DNA of 7,915 nucleotides, taken from an uncultured Bacteroidales bacterium. Its GTDB lineage: Bacteria > Bacteroidota > Bacteroidia > Bacteroidales > Bacteroidaceae. The stretch lies in the NCBI GenBank assembly GCA_902783615.1, contig CACZRQ010000192.1, positions 1 to 7,915 of the forward strand, read 5' to 3'. This document shows positions 4,999-7,915 of this stretch, one piece after another (the stretch's first letter is position 1; every line of letters starts with the position of its first letter). Both the position numbers and the translations under genes were made by a program. Below the pieces are notes generated by a model. That model made no database searches and was not told where the DNA came from. It saw only the letters and a program-made list of their open reading frames with translations.

Positions 4999-7857
4999 AT
5001 GGAAACAACCAATAAACTATTTCTATTAGACGCTTATGCGCTCATTTATCGCGCCTATTATGCGCTGATTAAGAACCCTCGTGTCAACTCGAAAGGCCAG
5101 AATACATCAGCCATTATGGGCTTTGTGAACACCCTCGAGGAAGTGCTGAAGAAAGAGGCTCCCTCCCACATCGGCATTGCTTTCGACCCCGCAGGACCCA
5201 CGTTCCGTCATGAGGCCTACCCTGCTTACAAAGCCCAACGTGAGGAAACGCCAGAGGATATTCGCAAGTCGGTACCTATCATTAAAGAAATCATCAAAGC
5301 CTACAACATCCCCATCTTGGAAGTGATGGGTTACGAAGCCGACGATGTGATCGGTACTTTAGCCACAAAGGCTGGCGAGCATGGCATCGATACCTATATG
5401 CTGACCCCCGACAAAGATTATGGTCAGTTGGTAAAGGAACATGTATATATGTATCGCCCCAAATTTACGGGTGGATTTGAAATCATGGGACCCAAAGAGG
5501 TGACTGAAAAATACGACCTCTCCTCTACCCTACAAGTCATCGACCTGCTCGGTTTGATGGGCGATGCCTCCGATAACATTCCAGGATGTCCAGGCGTGGG
5601 AGAGAAAACGGCTCAGAAACTCATCAAGGAATTTGGCAACATCGAAAACCTGTTAGAGCATACCGATCTGTTGAAGGGTGCCCTGAAAACAAAGGTGGAG
5701 ACAAACAGAGAACAGATAACCTTCTCGAAGTTCCTTGCCACCATCAAGACAGATGTGCCCATCAACTTAGACATGGAGGCGTTGAAATATGAGACTCCCA
5801 ACTTGACCACTCTCAAGCAGATTTTCGACGAACTGGAGTTCCGTACACTCTACGATCGAGTACTGGCTCGATTGGGCACTCCAAAAGAAGAGGTAACCCA
5901 AGATATCTATGCAGGCACGTTGTTTGCCACCTCTTCCCCCACTCCAGCCAAAGCTGTTCAGGAAGCTCCCAAAAACATGCCCATTCAAGGCGATTTGTTT
6001 GCGATAAATCCGAGCAATGACCCGATTGTTCCAGAAAAATCGATTCTCAGCGACCTGAATTCAATAGAAGTGGATTACCAACTCATTGATACAGAAGCAA
6101 AAAGACAAGAAATTATTGAAAAATTGTTGTCCACAGAAATCTTTGCGTTAGACACAGAAACCACAGGAACCGAGCCCATGATGGCCGATTTGGTGGGAAT
6201 GAGCTTCAGTGATGCCAAAAACAAGGCTTACTATGTGCCTGTGCCAGCCAACCACGATGAAGCACTCAAAATTGTGCAAGCTTTCAAACCTGTGTTCGAA
6301 AATGAGAAATCGGTGAAGGTAGGTCAGAACATCAAGTACGACATGATCATGCTGCATCATTATGGTGTGGAGGTGAAAGGCCCCCTCTTCGACACCATGC
6401 TGGCCCATTATGTACTGCAACCCGAACTTCGCCACAACATGGATTACTTGGCCGAAATCTATCTCCACTATAAAACCATCCACATTGATGAACTGATTGG
6501 CGCGAAAGGCAAGAATCAGAAAAATATGCGAGACCTGGAGCCAATAGATATATATAGGTACGCGTGCGAAGATGCCGATGTGACGCTTCAACTGAAATCC
6601 ATCTTGGAAGAAGAGATGAAGAAAGAAGGGGTGGAACAATTGTTCTACGAAATCGAAATGCCATTGGTTCCCGTGCTGGTGAATATGGAAACCAACGGCG
6701 TGTTGCTCGACACTGAAGCGCTGAAACAAACATCCGTGCTTTATAACCAACGAATGAATGAAATCGAACAGGAAATCTACAAACTGGCCAATGTGAAATT
6801 CAACATCAGCTCGCCCAAGCAAGTAGGGGATATCCTGTTCAAGGACATGAAACTGATTGAGAAGCCCAAGAAGACAAAAACAGGTCAGTATGTCACTTCG
6901 GAAGAGGTGTTGGAAAGCTTACGCCACAAACATCCGATAGTGGGCAAGATTCTGGAATACCGAGGACTGAAGAAATTGCTGAGCACTTATATTGATAACC
7001 TGCCTGAGCTGATAAATCCTCGCACAGGTAGAATACACACCTCATTCAACCAAGCAGTTACGGCTACAGGTCGATTGAGTAGCAGCAATCCGAACCTGCA
7101 GAATATCCCTGTTCGCGATGATGACGGCAAGGAAATCCGCAAGTGCTTCATTCCTGATCCTGGGTGCGAGTTCTTCTCAGCCGACTATTCACAAATCGAA
7201 CTTCGCATCATGGCCCACCTGAGTGGTGATGCGAATATGATAGATGCCTTCAATCACGACCAGGATATTCATGCGGCAACAGCTGCTAAAATATATAAGG
7301 TGTCGATGGAGGAGGTGAGCAAGGATATGCGTCGCAAAGCCAAGACGGCCAACTTCGGCATCATCTATGGCATCTCAGTTTTTGGCTTGGCCGAACGCAT
7401 GGGTGTGGAACGTAGCGAAGCCAGACAACTCATTGATGGCTACTTCGAAACCTATCCTCAGATTAAGGCTTATATGGACAAAAGCATCGAGATGGCCAGG
7501 GAAAACGGCTATGTGGAAACCATCTTCCATCGCAAGCGCTACCTGCCAGACATCAACTCGCGCAATGCTACCGTTAGAGGTTATGCCGAGCGAAATGCCA
7601 TCAATGCACCCATCCAAGGTAGTGCGGCAGATATCATCAAAGTAGCGATGGCTCACATCTATCAACGCTTCAGAACTTATAATTTGAAAGCAAAAATGAT
7701 ACTGCAAGTGCACGACGAGCTCAACTTCAGTGTACCAACAGCTGAAAAAGAGATGGTTGAGAAGATTGTAATGGAAGAAATGGAGCGTGCATATTTGATG
7801 CAAGTGCCACTGAAAGCCGACTCTGGATGGGGTAAAAACTGGCTTGAAGCCCACTAA
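4999..7857 (+). CDS. polA: DNA polymerase I (5' nuclease, 3'-5' exonuclease and polymerase)
   Basis: Family A polymerase that removes RNA primers and fills repair gaps, including those left by UvrABC. The 952 residues are full length. The 5' nuclease domain (about 1-295) shows D11, F62-D63-P64, EADD at 113-116, TPDKD at 136-140 and GDASDNIPG at 188-196. A Pro/Ser/Ala-rich linker (about 300-370) carries QGDLF at 330-334, a candidate beta-clamp-binding peptide. The 3'-5' exonuclease domain has all its metal ligands: D385 and E387 (DTETTG), D448 (NIKYD), Y521 and D525 (YACED). Proofreading should therefore be active, unlike in Taq or Bacillus Pol I. The polymerase domain has GRLSS in the template region, motif A D729 (DYSQIELR), motif B RRKAKTANFGIIYG at 778-791 with F786, and motif C HDEL at 905-908. 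The ATG at 4999 gives METTNKLFLLDA, the expected start just before D11. No RBS is visible, as is usual for the phylum. It is probably transcribed alone or with a gene beyond the window. Confidence 0.98.
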   Translation: METTNKLFLLDAYALIYRAYYALIKNPRVNSKGQNTSAIMGFVNTLEEVLKKEAPSHIGIAFDPAGPTFRHEAYPAYKAQREETPEDIRKSVPIIKEIIKAYNIPILEVMGYEADDVIGTLATKAGEHGIDTYMLTPDKDYGQLVKEHVYMYRPKFTGGFEIMGPKEVTEKYDLSSTLQVIDLLGLMGDASDNIPGCPGVGEKTAQKLIKEFGNIENLLEHTDLLKGALKTKVETNREQITFSKFLATIKTDVPINLDMEALKYETPNLTTLKQIFDELEFRTLYDRVLARLGTPKEEVTQDIYAGTLFATSSPTPAKAVQEAPKNMPIQGDLFAINPSNDPIVPEKSILSDLNSIEVDYQLIDTEAKRQEIIEKLLSTEIFALDTETTGTEPMMADLVGMSFSDAKNKAYYVPVPANHDEALKIVQAFKPVFENEKSVKVGQNIKYDMIMLHHYGVEVKGPLFDTMLAHYVLQPELRHNMDYLAEIYLHYKTIHIDELIGAKGKNQKNMRDLEPIDIYRYACEDADVTLQLKSILEEEMKKEGVEQLFYEIEMPLVPVLVNMETNGVLLDTEALKQTSVLYNQRMNEIEQEIYKLANVKFNISSPKQVGDILFKDMKLIEKPKKTKTGQYVTSEEVLESLRHKHPIVGKILEYRGLKKLLSTYIDNLPELINPRTGRIHTSFNQAVTATGRLSSSNPNLQNIPVRDDDGKEIRKCFIPDPGCEFFSADYSQIELRIMAHLSGDANMIDAFNHDQDIHAATAAKIYKVSMEEVSKDMRRKAKTANFGIIYGISVFGLAERMGVERSEARQLIDGYFETYPQIKAYMDKSIEMARENGYVETIFHRKRYLPDINSRNATVRGYAERNAINAPIQGSAADIIKVAMAHIYQRFRTYNLKAKMILQVHDELNFSVPTAEKEMVEKIVMEEMERAYLMQVPLKADSGWGKNWLEAH

Positions 7858-7882
7858 AATATGTTGTATAACATTATTTAAC

Positions 7883-7914
7883 TTTCAATCATTAAGAACG
7901 GTTTTTAATTGAAA
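7883..7914 (+). terminator. Weak AT-rich inverted repeat downstream of polA, possible terminator
   Basis: TTTCAAT at 7883-7889 is the exact reverse complement of ATTGAAA at 7908-7914, 26 nt after the polA stop. An alternative pairing joins TTTCA with TGAAA and, across a 3-nt bulge, ATTAA (7891-7895) with TTAAT (7905-7909), leaving a loop of about 9 nt. The stem is nearly all A-T, and no T-run is seen because the window ends one base later. The same stretch includes TAACTTTC (7879-7886), which resembles a -7 element, so it could instead belong to the promoter of the next gene. The remaining bases of 7858-7915 hold no gene that I can see. Confidence 0.25.
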
Positions 7915-7915
7915 A

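Noticed and set aside
6148..6822. Long open frame of 224 codons on the minus strand inside polA
   Set aside because: It lies wholly antisense to the exonuclease region of polA, whose motifs are intact. The translation is rich in His/Phe/Gln from reverse-read codons and shows no recognisable domain.
7375..7854. 159-codon minus-strand frame antisense to the polA polymerase domain
   Set aside because: It is antisense to conserved motifs B and C and its composition is that of a reverse-read frame. It has no independent promoter or family signature.
1..7915. Mobile element, CRISPR array, defence system, tRNA or riboswitch
   Set aside because: Genes cover nearly all of the window and all are housekeeping families. 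I saw no repeat arrays, transposase or integrase motifs, tRNA cloverleaf sequences or long structured leaders.

Overview
The window is a gene-dense chromosomal stretch from a Bacteroidota bacterium, most likely order Bacteroidales (Bacteroides/Prevotella-like). This rests on three things. The proteins carry lineage-style variants, such as a UvrC with D-N-S-N where most bacteria have D-x-S-H. There are essentially no Shine-Dalgarno sequences ahead of the genes. Short promoter elements of the Bacteroidota TAnnTTTG type lie in the only real intergenic gap. The genus cannot be fixed by eye.

Layout. (1) Positions 1-3938, plus strand: a tightly packed operon made of the 3' part of apt (adenine phosphoribosyltransferase, cut by the window edge), uvrC (nucleotide excision repair nuclease), dtd (D-aminoacyl-tRNA deacylase), a small MazG-like nucleotide pyrophosphohydrolase, and deoC (deoxyribose-phosphate aldolase). 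Junctions are 0 to 11 nt or overlapping (TAAATG, two ATGA overlaps, and an 11-nt overlap or 7-nt gap before deoC), so one transcript with coupled translation is likely. (2) Positions 3935-4912, minus strand: a trans-polyprenyl diphosphate synthase that meets deoC tail to tail, with the stop codons sharing the palindrome TTAA. (3) Positions 4913-4998: an 86-bp divergent gap that must hold both promoters. (4) Positions 4999-7857, plus strand: full-length DNA polymerase I with 5' nuclease, intact 3'-5' proofreading and polymerase domains. (5) Positions 7858-7915: an AT-rich tail with a weak inverted repeat.

The first operon groups purine salvage (Apt), excision repair (UvrC), removal of mischarged D-amino acids from tRNA (Dtd), probable nucleotide-pool cleaning (MazG-like) and deoxyribose phosphate catabolism (DeoC). 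Pol I would fill the gaps UvrABC leaves. The prenyl synthase probably makes the quinone side chain and has no obvious link to the others beyond position.

I see no tRNA, rRNA, CRISPR array, insertion sequence, prophage or defence gene. This is core housekeeping DNA, and I found no convincing undescribed system. The most useful observations are a candidate sliding-clamp-binding pentapeptide in the Pol I linker, the terminator-free convergent junction, and the altered termini of DeoC.
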